Shown here piece by piece: positions 1-11,045 of a stretch of 64,000 nt of DNA. How positions within the stretch are numbered: position 1 is the first letter of the stretch; each line of letters opens with the position of its first letter. The translations under genes and the position numbers were made by a program. Location: assembly GCF_003024195.1 (NCBI RefSeq), contig NZ_KZ679042.1, positions 372,001-436,000 of the forward strand, given 5' to 3'. The stretch comes from Streptomyces dioscori (lineage in GTDB: Bacteria; Actinomycetota; Actinomycetes; Streptomycetales; Streptomycetaceae). The notes under the pieces are model-generated. The model saw only the letters and a program-made list of their open reading frames with translations. It was not told the origin of the DNA and did not search any database.

Positions 1-239
1 ATGGCACGCGTCGCCTCCCGGCGGGGTGCCTGTCCCGCCCGGCCTCGTGGTCCCCCTGGCGAAACCAGGGCTGCCACTGCCGACCGCACTCGGCGCCTTC
101 ACTCCTTCACAGCATTCCGAGCAGCACAGCGGGCGCGGCCCGCCGCCTCCGACCGACATCTGACGTCACCAGTCGACAGTCGACAGTCGATCCCCACCGC
201 GCCCGTTCCCCGGGCGCGGTATGCCTGTTGGAGGCACCC
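1..239. other. Left-edge non-coding stretch
   Basis: I see no convincing gene here. The open frame read rightwards from position 1 is Arg/Pro-rich, runs into the next gene in another frame and has no family resemblance. The only structure is a 7-bp tandem repeat, AGTCGAC, 2.9 copies at 171-190. The stretch is probably the leader and promoter region of the secDF gene that follows. Confidence 0.5.
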
Positions 240-2546
240 TTGACGCGCGCCATCCGCGTGCGGGCGTTCTTCGCCCTGGCCGTTCTGGCCCTTTCTCTCT
301 ACGTCACCCTGACCGTCCCGGTCCGCCTCGGGCTCGACCTGCGCGGCGGAACCCAGATCGTCCTGGAGACCCGCGACTCCCCCACCGCCGAAGCCGACTC
401 CGAAGCCACCGACCGCACGGTGGAGGTACTGCGCCACCGCATCGACGCGCTCGGCGTCTCCGAGCCCACCATCGCCCGTTCCGGGGACAACCGGATCATC
501 GTCGAGCTGCCCGGCGTCCAGGACCCGCGCGAAGCCGCCGACGTCCTCGGCCGCACCGCCCAACTGACCTTCCACCCCGTCCTCGGCACAGACCCAGCCA
601 CAGAGCCGGGCACAGAGCCGGGCACGGTCGACTCCGACGAGTCCGGTAGTCCCGTACGCCTGGGTCCGTCCGCGCTCACCGGCGCGGACGTCGACAGCGC
701 CGAGGCGCGTGTCGATCCGCAGAGCGGTACCGGCTGGTTCGTCGGCATCGAGTTCAAGGGTGCGGGCGACGCCTGGGCCGAGCTGACCGGCAGGGCCGCG
801 TGTCATCCGGCCGGCGACCCCGCCCGCCGCGTGGCCATCGTCCTCGACGACAAGGTCATCTCCTCCCCGCAGGTCAACTCGTCCGTGGCCTGCCGTACGG
901 GCATCGCCGGAGGGTCCACCCAGATCACCGGTTCGTTCAGCCGGGAGGAGGCCCGCGAACTGGGCCTCCTCATCAACGGCGGAGCCCTGCCGGTACCGGT
1001 CGAGACCGTCGAACAACGTACCGTCGGCCCCACCCTGGGCGCCGCGGCCATCGAGGCCAGCGCCTGGGCCGCCGTCGTCGGCACCGCGCTGACCTCGCTG
1101 TTCATCATCGCCGTCTACCGGCTCCTCGGCGCCCTCGCCGCCGTGGCGCTGGCCTGTTACGGGGTCATCTCGTACGCGGCCCTGGTCGCACTCGGCGCCA
1201 CCCTCACCCTCCCGGGGCTCGCGGGGTTCGTCCTGGCCATCGGTATGGCAGTGGACGCCAACGTGCTCGTCTTCGAACGGGCCCGTGAGGAGTACGCGGC
1301 CCGCCGCAAGGGCCTGCGTCCGGCCCTCACCGCGGGATTCCGCAATGCCTTCAGTGCCATCGCCGACTCCAACATCACGACCCTCATCGCCGCCGGACTG
1401 CTCTTCCTCCTCGCGTCCGGGCCGGTGAGGGGCTTCGGCGTCACCCTGGGCATCGGCGTACTCGCCTCCATGCTCAGCGCCCTGGTCATCACCCGCGTCC
1501 TCGCCGACTACGCCGTCGCCCGGCGGTCCGTACGACGGCGTCCCCGGCTCACCGGTATCGCGGACACCGGGCGGGTCCGCGACTGGCTCACCCTGCGCAA
1601 CCCCGACCTGATGCGGCGCGGACGCACCTGGCTGGCCGCATCCGCCGTCGCCCTCGTCCTGGCCACCTCGGGCATCGCGGTCAAGGGGCTGAACTTCGGC
1701 GTGGAGTTCACCGGCGGACGGCTCATGGAGTACGCCGCCTCCGCCCCCGTCGACGCCGACCGCGCCCGTGCGGCCCTGGCCGACGCGGGTCTGCCCGGTG
1801 CCGTCGTGCAGACCTCCGGCGACGGCGGTCTCACCGTACGCACCGATCAGCTGAGCAACGCCGAGGCGGCGAAGGTGGACAAGGCGGTCGGCGGGCTCGC
1901 GGGCGGTGCCGAGAAGGTACGGGACGAGCTGATCGGCCCCAACCTCGGGGACGAGCTGCGCCGTGGGGCTCTCATCGCCCTAGCCACTGCCCTGGTCGCG
2001 CAACTGCTGTATCTCGCGGTCCGCTTCCGGTGGGCCTTCGGGGCGTCCGCGGTCGCGGCGATGGTCCACGACACCCTGATCCTCGTCGGTGTCTTCGCCT
2101 GGCTCGGCAAGCCGGTCGACGGAGTCTTCCTCGCCGCATTGCTGACGGTGATCGGCTACTCGGTCAACGACTCCGTCGTCGTCTTCGACCGGATCAGGGA
2201 ACTGTCGGCCGCCAACCGGACCGACGACCCCGGCAGTCCCAACGGCCCGGACGGCCCAGACGGCCCCGGCGGCCCCCGAAAGAAGGTCCCCTTCCCGGTC
2301 CTCGCCAACACGGCGATCCTGCAGACCCTCCCCCGGACCGTCAACACCGGTATGGGAGCCGTCTTCATCCTCGCCGCCCTCACCCTGCTGGGCGGTGACT
2401 CCCTGACCGACTTCGCGCTCGCGCTGCTCATCGGCATCGTCGTCGGCACGTACTCCTCGATGTTCACGGCCGCGCCCCTGGCCATCGAACTGCACGCCCG
2501 CAGCAACCCGCCGCCGTCCGGCACACAGGAACAGCGCTCGCGGTAG
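240..2546 (+). CDS. secDF: Protein-export fusion protein SecDF
   Basis: Membrane protein that uses the proton-motive force to assist late steps of SecYEG-dependent protein translocation. One 768-residue chain carries SecD (residues about 1-420) followed by SecF (about 450-740). Visible hallmarks are the first membrane segment followed by RLGLDLRGGTQ, the SecD core GMAVDANVLVFERA, the SecF start NFGVEFTGGRLMEY and the SecF core YSVNDSVVVFDRIRE. The TTG start at 240 is chosen because GGAGG lies at 230-234; an in-frame TTG at 228 lies too close. A linker near the C-terminus (about 2235-2275) is a Gly-Pro-Asp tandem repeat. Streptomyces usually also have separate secD and secF genes, so this is likely the additional fused copy (family knowledge, not seen here). 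Confidence 0.93.
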   Translation: MTRAIRVRAFFALAVLALSLYVTLTVPVRLGLDLRGGTQIVLETRDSPTAEADSEATDRTVEVLRHRIDALGVSEPTIARSGDNRIIVELPGVQDPREAADVLGRTAQLTFHPVLGTDPATEPGTEPGTVDSDESGSPVRLGPSALTGADVDSAEARVDPQSGTGWFVGIEFKGAGDAWAELTGRAACHPAGDPARRVAIVLDDKVISSPQVNSSVACRTGIAGGSTQITGSFSREEARELGLLINGGALPVPVETVEQRTVGPTLGAAAIEASAWAAVVGTALTSLFIIAVYRLLGALAAVALACYGVISYAALVALGATLTLPGLAGFVLAIGMAVDANVLVFERAREEYAARRKGLRPALTAGFRNAFSAIADSNITTLIAAGLLFLLASGPVRGFGVTLGIGVLASMLSALVITRVLADYAVARRSVRRRPRLTGIADTGRVRDWLTLRNPDLMRRGRTWLAASAVALVLATSGIAVKGLNFGVEFTGGRLMEYAASAPVDADRARAALADAGLPGAVVQTSGDGGLTVRTDQLSNAEAAKVDKAVGGLAGGAEKVRDELIGPNLGDELRRGALIALATALVAQLLYLAVRFRWAFGASAVAAMVHDTLILVGVFAWLGKPVDGVFLAALLTVIGYSVNDSVVVFDRIRELSAANRTDDPGSPNGPDGPDGPGGPRKKVPFPVLANTAILQTLPRTVNTGMGAVFILAALTLLGGDSLTDFALALLIGIVVGTYSSMFTAAPLAIELHARSNPPPSGTQEQRSR

Positions 2547-2625
2547 GGACCGGACCGCGCGGTGGCGCCACTGCTATCGTCCTGGCCCACCGAAACGGGC
2601 GGGCGGGACGAAGGAGTGCTGCACC

Positions 2626-3876
2626 ATGCGAGTCCTCTTGGTCGGAGCAGGGGGCGTCGGCACCGCGATCACCAGGATCGCGGCCCGTCGCCTCTTCTTC
2701 GAGCACATGGCTGTCGCCGACTACGACCTCGCACGGGCGGAGTCGGCCATCGCGGCGCTCGGCGAGGACGGGCACCGGTTCGCGGCGGTGCGGCTCGACG
2801 CCTCGGACACCGACGGCGTACGGGCCGCGCTCGCCGAGCACCGCTGCGACGTCCTGCTCAACGCCACCGATCCGCGTTTCGTGCTGCCGCTCTTCGACGC
2901 GGCGCTCGCTCATGGCGCGCACTACCTGGACATGGCGATGTCCCTGTCCCGGCCGCATCCGACGCGCCCCTACGAGGAGTGCGGCGTCAAGCTGGGCGAC
3001 GCGCAGTTCGAGCGGTCCGCCGAGTGGGAGGCGGCGGACCGGCTCGCGCTGGTCGGCATGGGGGTGGAGCCGGGCCTGTCCGACGTGTTCGCCCGCTACG
3101 CCGCCGACGTCCTCTTCGACGAGATCGAGGAGATCGGCGTCCGTGACGGCGCAAACCTGGTCGTGGACGGCTACGACTTCGCCCCCACCTTCAGCATCTG
3201 GACGACGATCGAGGAATGCCTCAACCCACCGGTCGTCCACGAGGCCGACCGGGGCTGGTTCACCACACCGCCCTTCAGCGAGCCGGAGGTCTTCGACTTC
3301 CCGGCGGGCATCGGGCCGGTGGAGTGCGTCAACGTCGAGCACGAGGAAGTCCTGCTGATCCCCCGGTGGTTGAAGGCCGGCCGGGTCACCTTCAAATACG
3401 GTCTCGGCGACGAGTTCATCGGCGTCCTGCGGACCCTGCACAAGCTGGGCCTGGACCGCACCGAGCCGGTCACCGTGGACGGCGGCGGGAACAGGGTCGC
3501 GGTCTCCCCACGGGACGTCGTCGCCGCCTGTCTCCCCGACCCGGCCGGCCTCGGCGACCGCATGCACGGCAAGACGTGCGCCGGTACGTGGGTCAAGGGC
3601 ACCAAGGACGGCCGGCCGCGGGAGGTCTACCTCTACCACGTGGTCGACAACCAGTGGTCGATGCGTGAGTACGGCTCCCAGGCCGTGGTCTGGCAGACCG
3701 CGATCAACCCCGTGGCGGCCCTCGAACTCATCGCGTCCGGCGCCTGGCACGGCAGCGGAGTGCTCGGCCCCGAGGCGATGCCTCCCCGCCCGTTCCTCGA
3801 CCTGCTCACGGAGTACGGGTCGCCGTGGAGCATGCGCGAGGAGACCGCTCCCACCGCGGAACCGGACGCTCCATAA
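2626..3876 (+). CDS. Saccharopine dehydrogenase-like oxidoreductase
   Basis: A 416-residue NAD(P)-binding protein of the saccharopine dehydrogenase family. The N-terminus MRVLLVGAGGVGTAI is a Rossmann nucleotide-binding loop, and the later part (DGGGNRVAVSPRD, then the MHGKTCAGTWVKG stretch) resembles the substrate domain of saccharopine reductases. Members act in lysine metabolism or on carboxyalkyl amino acids; the true substrate cannot be read from sequence. The ATG start has AAGGAG about 10 bases upstream. It stands alone between secDF and a convergent DinB gene, so context does not help. Confidence 0.8.
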   Translation: MRVLLVGAGGVGTAITRIAARRLFFEHMAVADYDLARAESAIAALGEDGHRFAAVRLDASDTDGVRAALAEHRCDVLLNATDPRFVLPLFDAALAHGAHYLDMAMSLSRPHPTRPYEECGVKLGDAQFERSAEWEAADRLALVGMGVEPGLSDVFARYAADVLFDEIEEIGVRDGANLVVDGYDFAPTFSIWTTIEECLNPPVVHEADRGWFTTPPFSEPEVFDFPAGIGPVECVNVEHEEVLLIPRWLKAGRVTFKYGLGDEFIGVLRTLHKLGLDRTEPVTVDGGGNRVAVSPRDVVAACLPDPAGLGDRMHGKTCAGTWVKGTKDGRPREVYLYHVVDNQWSMREYGSQAVVWQTAINPVAALELIASGAWHGSGVLGPEAMPPRPFLDLLTEYGSPWSMREETAPTAEPDAP

Positions 3877-3893
3877 GCCTGGGCGGCGCGGCG

Positions 3894-4550
3894 TCACGCG
3901 TTCCGTTCGGCTTCCTGGGCCGCCCGCTCAAGCCTGCTTCGGTACTCCTCCCACCACGCCGAATCACCCGGCGCCATACTGCCGTTGGTCTCGTTCATCC
4001 CGACCGCCCCGTCCATGAGTTCGCGGAGGATGTCGGCATGGCCGGCGTGCCGGTGCGTGTCGGCGATCACGCGCACGACGGCGTGATGCAGGGTCACCTC
4101 GTTCTTATCGGCCGGCCACCACGGCACCCGGCCGACCGTGTCCAGGGCGAGCGCGTCGATCGTCGCGTCCGCGTGCGCCCAGGCCCGGCGGTAGAGGCCC
4201 ACGATGTGCTCGCGTGACTCGTCGGCGGTGGCCCACATGTCCGCGTTGGTCTCGGCGTCGGCCTCAAGCCAGGGCAGCGACTCCCCGTACGGCCGTCCGA
4301 AGGTGTCGCCGAGGTAGCCCGACTCCACCCCGGCCGCGTGTTTGACCAGGCCCAGGAGGTTGGTGCCGGTCGGCGTCGACGGGCGGCGGACGTCGTACTC
4401 CGAGAGCCCTTCGAGCTTCCACAGCAGGGCGTCACGGGCCGACTGCAGGTAGAAGTGCAGGTCGGCCTTGGCAGCGGTCTCGGGAGCGGCCTCGGGATCG
4501 GGATCGGGATCGGTGGTCCGGTGACCGGCGGCGGGATCCGATGTGTTCAT
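3894..4550 (-). CDS. DinB / DUF664 family protein
   Basis: A 218-residue four-helix DinB-like protein. Family members are metal-dependent and several use low-molecular-weight thiols such as mycothiol for transfer or detoxification. Seen here are a C-terminal histidine cluster, DTHRHAGHADILREL, and an upstream VKHAAGVES, which together would supply the three-His metal site. The N-terminal 25 residues contain an Asp-Pro repeat (DPDPDPE), encoded by GGATCG repeats near 4495-4515. The ATG start overlaps the stop of the upstream tetR gene by ATGA (4547-4550), so the two genes are co-transcribed and translationally coupled. Exact reaction unknown. Confidence 0.8.
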   Translation of the reverse strand: MNTSDPAAGHRTTDPDPDPEAAPETAAKADLHFYLQSARDALLWKLEGLSEYDVRRPSTPTGTNLLGLVKHAAGVESGYLGDTFGRPYGESLPWLEADAETNADMWATADESREHIVGLYRRAWAHADATIDALALDTVGRVPWWPADKNEVTLHHAVVRVIADTHRHAGHADILRELMDGAVGMNETNGSMAPGDSAWWEEYRSRLERAAQEAERNA

Positions 4551-5185
4551 GGGGCCAAGTCTGCCGCTCTCCCGATGATCGCGGACAGCCCGAACTCGAA
4601 GCGTTCGTCGAACGATTGCGCGTCGAGGTGGTGGAGGACCCGATGGAGGGCGGGGTGGGCCGTCCTGGAAACCGCGTTCGCCAGACCGTCGTTCAGGGGA
4701 GCGCGGGGCACCGCCTGTTCCTCCTGGGTGAGGCCGAGGGCGAGGTAGATGACCGTCCAGGTGGTCCAGGCGGCGTCCCGGTCGTCGAGACCGCCGTCCA
4801 GCAGCGCGGTCACCAGCGCTTCGGCGAAGGCCAGGGTGTGCGGTTCGGCGGTGTACGTGCCGACCACGAGCGCGGCGCCGTCGCGGTGGGCGAGCAGGGC
4901 GCGGCGGTAGCGGCGGGCGAGTTCGCGCACGCGGTCGTCCCAGTCGGCGGGAAGCCCGTCCAGCGGAGCCTCGCCGACGACGGCGTCCGCCATCAGCTCC
5001 AGCATCCGGGCCTTGGTCTTCACATGCCACAGCACGGTGTTCATGCGTACGCCGAGCCGGTCGGCGACCGCCCGCGTGGACAGCGCGTCCAGGCCCTTCT
5101 CCTCCAGCAGGTCCAACGCGGCCCGGACCACCGTCGCGGGGTCCAGCCGAGGGGCGCGGCCCTCACTCACTTGCCTATTGGTCAT
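4547..5185 (-). CDS. TetR-family repressor
   Basis: A 212-residue one-component regulator. The N-terminal helix-turn-helix (about residues 12-60; ALDLLEEKGLDALSTRAVADRLGVRMNTVLWHVK) is typical of TetR proteins, and the C-terminal region resembles the tetracycline-repressor ligand-binding domain. It is divergent from an FAD monooxygenase and heads an operon with the DinB gene. Two near-identical palindromes lie in the shared promoter region, one overlapping its own ATG, indicating autoregulation plus control of the monooxygenase. The ligand is unknown and is probably a substrate of the monooxygenase (inference). Confidence 0.88.
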   Translation of the reverse strand: MTNRQVSEGRAPRLDPATVVRAALDLLEEKGLDALSTRAVADRLGVRMNTVLWHVKTKARMLELMADAVVGEAPLDGLPADWDDRVRELARRYRRALLAHRDGAALVVGTYTAEPHTLAFAEALVTALLDGGLDDRDAAWTTWTVIYLALGLTQEEQAVPRAPLNDGLANAVSRTAHPALHRVLHHLDAQSFDERFEFGLSAIIGRAADLAP

Positions 5186-5193
5186 TGACCTAG
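5177..5193. promoter_or_regulatory. Operator 1 of the TetR/monooxygenase pair
   Basis: ATTGGTCATTGACCTAG, with GGTCA-T-TGACC as the palindromic core. It covers the start codon of the tetR gene (CAT at 5183-5185 on the plus strand), so bound repressor would block its own expression. It is repeated 34 bp away as operator 2 with one base change. Confidence 0.8.
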
Positions 5194-5210
5194 TTTACTG
5201 CGGGCACGTT

Positions 5211-5227
5211 ATTGGTCAGTGACCTAG
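5211..5227. promoter_or_regulatory. Operator 2 of the TetR/monooxygenase pair
   Basis: ATTGGTCAGTGACCTAG, identical to operator 1 at 16 of 17 positions and also palindromic (GGTCA-G-TGACC). It overlaps the first bases of the AGGAGG ribosome-binding site (5226-5231) of the monooxygenase gene, so occupancy would interfere with its transcription. Confidence 0.8.
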
Positions 5228-5235
5228 GAGGATGC

Positions 5236-6819
5236 GTGGAACAGCAGGTTGTCATCGCGGGCGGAGGGCCGGTCGGGCTGTGGCTGGCCGCCGAGCTGCG
5301 GCGGGGCGGGGTATCGGTCACCGTCGTCGAGGAACGGACCGACGTCGATCAGCGCTCCAAGGCGCTCACCATCCATCCGCGGACCATCGAGATCTTCGCC
5401 TCGCGTGAGGTGCACAAGCCCTTCCTCGCGGAGGGGCTGCGAATACCGGCCGGGCATTTCGCCATGCTCGACCACCGGCTCGACTTCAAGGAACTGGACA
5501 CCCCGTTCCCGTACACGCTCGCGCTGCCCCAGGCCCGTACCGAGGAACTGCTGGAGGAGTACGCGCTCGCGCTCGGTGCCACGATCGTGCGCGGGCACCG
5601 CGTCAGCGGGTTCGCCGAGGACACCGGGTCGGTGACCGTGCAGGTGCAGGGGACCGACGGGCCGTACGAGCTGCGGGCGGCGTACCTCGTCGGGTGCGAC
5701 GGCACCCGCAGTACCGTGCGCACCGCCGCCGGGATCGACTTTCCCGGTACGCCTTCCACGGTTCTGGGCTGGCTCGGCGATGTCGTGCTCGACCGGCCGC
5801 CACGACCCGGGTTCGGCGTCTTCGGGCTCCGGGGCGCGCTGATGGTCGCGCCCCTGCCGGGCGGACTGCACCGTCTCGTCGGTATCAGCCCCGACAGCCT
5901 CACCACCGAGTCGCCGCAGGACCTCACGCTGGACGAGCTGCGGGCCAAGGCCGTCGCCATCACCGGTGAGGACTACGGGATGCGCGACCCCGTGTGGCTG
6001 TCCCGTTTCGGCAACGCCACCCGGCTGGCCGCGGAGTACCGGCGCGGCCGGGTCCTGCTCGCCGGGGACGCCGCCCACCAGCACTTCCCGACCGGAGGCG
6101 TCGGTATGAACGTCGGCATCCAGGACGCGCACAACCTCGGCTGGAAGCTCGCCGCGACCCTCGACGGCCGGGCCCCGGACGGTCTGCTCGACAGCTACCA
6201 CTCCGAGCGTCACCCCGTCGGCGCCCAGCTGATGGAGCACAGTCGCGCCCAGACGGCCCTGATGACCGGTTTCACTCCCGAGGGCATCGATCTGCGGTCG
6301 TTCCTCAGCGGGATGATCGCCACGCAGCCGGACTTCGGCAGGGCCCTGTCCGAACGCCTCACCGCGCTCGCCGTCGCCTACCCGGCCCCCGAGACGACCG
6401 CCCACCCGCTCACCGGCGGCCGCGCCCCCGACCTGGCCTTCACCGACTCCGGGAGCGGCCTGCACGGGCGGGTGCGCGCGGACGGCTACCTGCTCCTCGA
6501 CCTGACGGGCGGCGCACCCGTATCCGTATCCGTATCCGTACCCGTACCCGTATCCGTACCTGGTCAAGACGTCCGGCCCGAGGGCGTCCGGCCGGAAGGC
6601 GTCCGGCCGGAAGGTGTCCTCGCGGACCGGGCGCGCCCGGGGCTCACCGTGCACACCGCGGCCCTCGACCGGCCCCCGGCCGCCTGGGCCGCGGTACGTG
6701 CCGCCCTGATCCGCCCCGACGGCCACGTCGCCTGGGTCGGTACGGACCCGGACGACACCGCGCTGGCCGCCGCCGCGGACCGGGCGCTCGCACTCGTACA
6801 CGGCCCCGCGGCCGGCTGA
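5236..6819 (+). CDS. FAD-dependent aromatic-ring monooxygenase
   Basis: A 527-residue class A flavoprotein monooxygenase (PHBH / TetX / RdmE-like). It has the N-terminal FAD loop VIAGGGPVGLWLAAEL, the DG-like segment LVGCDGTRSTVR and the GD motif RVLLAGDAAHQHFPTGG near residue 280, followed by a C-terminal thioredoxin-like region. Such enzymes hydroxylate phenols or polyketides, or inactivate drugs. The GTG start at 5236 follows AGGAGG (5226-5231). Between residues about 430 and 470 there are two in-frame repeats: alternating Val with Ser/Pro (hexamer GTATCC near 6519-6560) and VRPEG three times (15-bp unit near 6575-6620). Controlled by the divergent TetR through two palindromes. Substrate unknown. 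Confidence 0.88.
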   Translation: MEQQVVIAGGGPVGLWLAAELRRGGVSVTVVEERTDVDQRSKALTIHPRTIEIFASREVHKPFLAEGLRIPAGHFAMLDHRLDFKELDTPFPYTLALPQARTEELLEEYALALGATIVRGHRVSGFAEDTGSVTVQVQGTDGPYELRAAYLVGCDGTRSTVRTAAGIDFPGTPSTVLGWLGDVVLDRPPRPGFGVFGLRGALMVAPLPGGLHRLVGISPDSLTTESPQDLTLDELRAKAVAITGEDYGMRDPVWLSRFGNATRLAAEYRRGRVLLAGDAAHQHFPTGGVGMNVGIQDAHNLGWKLAATLDGRAPDGLLDSYHSERHPVGAQLMEHSRAQTALMTGFTPEGIDLRSFLSGMIATQPDFGRALSERLTALAVAYPAPETTAHPLTGGRAPDLAFTDSGSGLHGRVRADGYLLLDLTGGAPVSVSVSVPVPVSVPGQDVRPEGVRPEGVRPEGVLADRARPGLTVHTAALDRPPAAWAAVRAALIRPDGHVAWVGTDPDDTALAAAADRALALVHGPAAG

Positions 6820-6840
6820 CCGCGCCCGTCACCGGCGCGG
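6820..6840. terminator. Short hairpin between convergent genes
   Basis: CCGCGCC (6820-6826), a seven-base loop and GGCGCGG (6834-6840) form a GC-rich stem directly after the monooxygenase stop codon and before the convergent UvrA-like gene ends. It could act as a bidirectional terminator; there is no U-tract. Confidence 0.4.
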
Positions 6841-6878
6841 GGCCGCCGCACCACGGAGCCAGCCGCGAGAACGTACGG

Positions 6879-9269
<2,391 letters not shown>

Positions 9270-9280
9270 CATGTCTCCAT

Positions 9281-9328
9281 CTGTTGATCTGTCGCTCTGT
9301 CGACCTGTTGACCTGTTGACCTGTTCAC
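9281..9328. repeat. 8-bp imperfect tandem repeat before uvrA-like gene
   Basis: Six consecutive octamers on the plus strand: CTGTTGAT, CTGTCGCT, CTGTCGAC, CTGTTGAC, CTGTTGAC, CTGTTCAC, followed by a degenerate CTGCTGCG. They lie in the leader or promoter of the leftward UvrA-like gene. They could be a regulator array or a simple slippage product. Confidence 0.75.
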
Positions 9329-9349
9329 CTGCTGCGCCCGCCGGACCGT

Positions 9350-9763
9350 TCAGCGCCGCTCCTGGATGCGGATCATGTTGCCCGCGGGATCGAGGAAGGC
9401 ACAGTCCCGGACGCCGTACGGCTGCTGGGCCGGCTCCTGGAGGACCTGGCCGCTGCCCGCCGCCCGTATCCGCTCGAAGGTGGCGTCGAGGTCGGGGGTG
9501 GCCAGGAGGATGCCCGCGTACGCGCCCTTCGCCATCATCTCCGCGACGGTCCGGCGCTCGTCCTCGGTGACGCCGGGGTCGGTGACCGGCGGCTCCAGGA
9601 CGAGGGACGGGCCGGACCGGCCGGCGGCCCCGACCGTGATCCGACGCGTCGCGCCGTGGCCGACGTCGTCGCGGACCTCGAAGCCGAGGGCGTCCCGGTA
9701 GAAGGCCAGGGACGCGTCCGGATCGGTGTGCGGGAGGAAGCTCGCGTACAGGGTGACGTCCAT
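9350..9763 (-). CDS. VOC-superfamily (glyoxalase-like) protein
   Basis: A 137-residue single vicinal-oxygen-chelate unit. It starts MDVTLYASFLPHTDPDASLAFYRDALGFEV, typical of the beta-alpha-beta-beta-beta repeat, and ends with FLDPAGNMIRIQER, where a metal-binding acid usually sits. Family members include glyoxalase I, extradiol dioxygenases and bleomycin or fosfomycin resistance proteins; this one cannot be assigned further. The ATG at 9763 gives the normal start for the fold; an in-frame GTG lies three codons upstream. Confidence 0.78.
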   Translation of the reverse strand: MDVTLYASFLPHTDPDASLAFYRDALGFEVRDDVGHGATRRITVGAAGRSGPSLVLEPPVTDPGVTEDERRTVAEMMAKGAYAGILLATPDLDATFERIRAAGSGQVLQEPAQQPYGVRDCAFLDPAGNMIRIQERR

Positions 9764-9844
9764 GGCAGTCACGCTAGACGCGGCACCCGGGTCGGCGCTT
9801 CTCGATTCCTGATCGATCCGGCGCCGCGCGCCCAACCGGCGTCC

Positions 9845-10393
9845 CTACCTGCCAGGAGTGGTGATGCGGGTGATCGCCTCAAGGGTCAGGGCACGGTCGT
9901 GGGGCTCGTTGTCCAGGGCCCGGTGGAGGGTCAGCCCCTCGATCAGGGCGTCGAGTTGGCGTGCGGTGTCCGGGTCGAAGTGCTTCTCCAGATGGGTGCG
10001 GCTGCGGCCCATCCACTCATGGGTCAGCTCGCGGTAGACCGGCCGGCGTGCGGCGAGGGTGTACAGCTCCTGGGTGAGGACGAGATCGCGCTGGCTTCCC
10101 TCCGACAGCACATGGACCAGGTCCGCCACCGCCTGTCGCGCCTGGTCACGGTCGGCCGGGGCGGCGAGGTGGGCGTCGAAGACGGCGACGATGTGGTCGG
10201 CGAAGCGGGTGAACGCGTCCCGGAGCAGCTCGTCCATGCCGCTGAAGTGGTACGTCATCGACCCCAGGGGGACAGCGGCGCGGGCAGCGATCTTCCGGTG
10301 GGAGACGCTGGCGATCCCCTCCTCGGCGATGAGGTCGAGGGTCGCGGCGATGATGCGTTCGCGGCGCTGCGGGTCGGTGTGTCCGGTGGCCAT
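9845..10393 (-). CDS. TetR-family regulator of acetyltransferase/MFS module
   Basis: A 182-residue regulator with an N-terminal helix-turn-helix (ASVSHRKIAARAAVPLGSMTYHFSGMDELL) characteristic of TetR proteins. It follows the hexapeptide acetyltransferase by 11 bases on the same strand, so the two form an operon. An 18-bp near-palindrome directly upstream of that operon recurs upstream of the neighbouring MFS gene, which makes this protein the natural candidate for binding both (inference from proximity and motif sharing). Confidence 0.85.
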   Translation of the reverse strand: MATGHTDPQRRERIIAATLDLIAEEGIASVSHRKIAARAAVPLGSMTYHFSGMDELLRDAFTRFADHIVAVFDAHLAAPADRDQARQAVADLVHVLSEGSQRDLVLTQELYTLAARRPVYRELTHEWMGRSRTHLEKHFDPDTARQLDALIEGLTLHRALDNEPHDRALTLEAITRITTPGR

Positions 10394-10404
10394 GGCGGAA
10401 GCCT

Positions 10405-10986
10405 TCAGAGGGTACGGACCGGGCGGGCGGGGTTGCCGACGGCGACGACACCGGCGGGCACGTCCTTCGTCACCACGGCCCCTGCGCCGATGACGGAGTT
10501 GTCTCCGATGGTCACACCGGGCAGCACGATGGCGCCTCCCCCCAGCCACACGTTGTTCCCGATGGTGATCGGCCGGGCGGCCTCCAGCTTGTCGCGCCGG
10601 GGCTCGGGCTCCAAGGGGTGGGTGGGGGTGAGCAGTTGGACGTTCGGGCCGATCTGGCAGTCCTCGCCGATGGTGATCGCCGCGACGTCCAGGGCGGTCA
10701 GGTTGTAGTTGACGAAGGTGCGCGCGCCGATCGTGATGTTGCTGCCGTAGTCGACGTACAGCGGTGGCCGCAGGTGTACGTCGGGTCCGAGGGAGCCGAG
10801 CAGTTCGGCGAGGATCGGGCGGGCCGCCTCGGTGTCTTCGAGATAGGCGGCCTGATAGCGGGCGGCCAGCCGCACGGCTCGCTCGTACCGGCGGACGATC
10901 TCCGGGTCGTCGGCGATGTAGTGATCGCCCGCCATCATGCGTTCGAGATTCGTACGGGGATCCTGGGCGAAGTAGTCCGTCGGCAT
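10405..10986 (-). CDS. Maltose/galactoside O-acetyltransferase-like enzyme
   Basis: A 193-residue left-handed beta-helix acetyltransferase. It has an N-terminal Mac-type helical segment (MPTDYFAQDPRTNLERMMAG), hexapeptide repeats such as ITIGARTFV, ITIGEDCQIG, VTIGDNSVIGAG, the catalytic-type histidine in LLTPTHPLEPE and the C-terminal PAGVVAVGNPARPVRTL. It would transfer an acetyl group from acetyl-CoA to a sugar or small hydroxylated molecule. The start codon abuts the putative TetR operator, so its transcript may be leaderless. Confidence 0.87.
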   Translation of the reverse strand: MPTDYFAQDPRTNLERMMAGDHYIADDPEIVRRYERAVRLAARYQAAYLEDTEAARPILAELLGSLGPDVHLRPPLYVDYGSNITIGARTFVNYNLTALDVAAITIGEDCQIGPNVQLLTPTHPLEPEPRRDKLEAARPITIGNNVWLGGGAIVLPGVTIGDNSVIGAGAVVTKDVPAGVVAVGNPARPVRTL

Positions 10987-11004
10987 GCGTACGATCGTAC
11001 ACTC
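10987..11004. promoter_or_regulatory. Palindromic operator A (shared TetR site)
   Basis: GCGTACGATCGTACACTC immediately upstream of the acetyltransferase start. GTACGATCGTAC is a perfect 12-bp palindrome. The same 18-mer with a single changed base occurs at 12363-12380. Confidence 0.8.
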
Positions 11005-11045
11005 GACGTCGGACCGAGGCCCGGGAAACCTGCACGTCGGGGTGG

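Noticed and set aside
1-243. Rightward 80-codon frame at the window edge
   Set aside because: Arg/Pro-rich, no family resemblance, and it overlaps the secDF ribosome-binding site and start.
3894-5030. A longer DinB protein beginning upstream of 4550
   Set aside because: The extension is a shadow of the tetR gene; the ATGA overlap at 4547-4550 gives the natural start.
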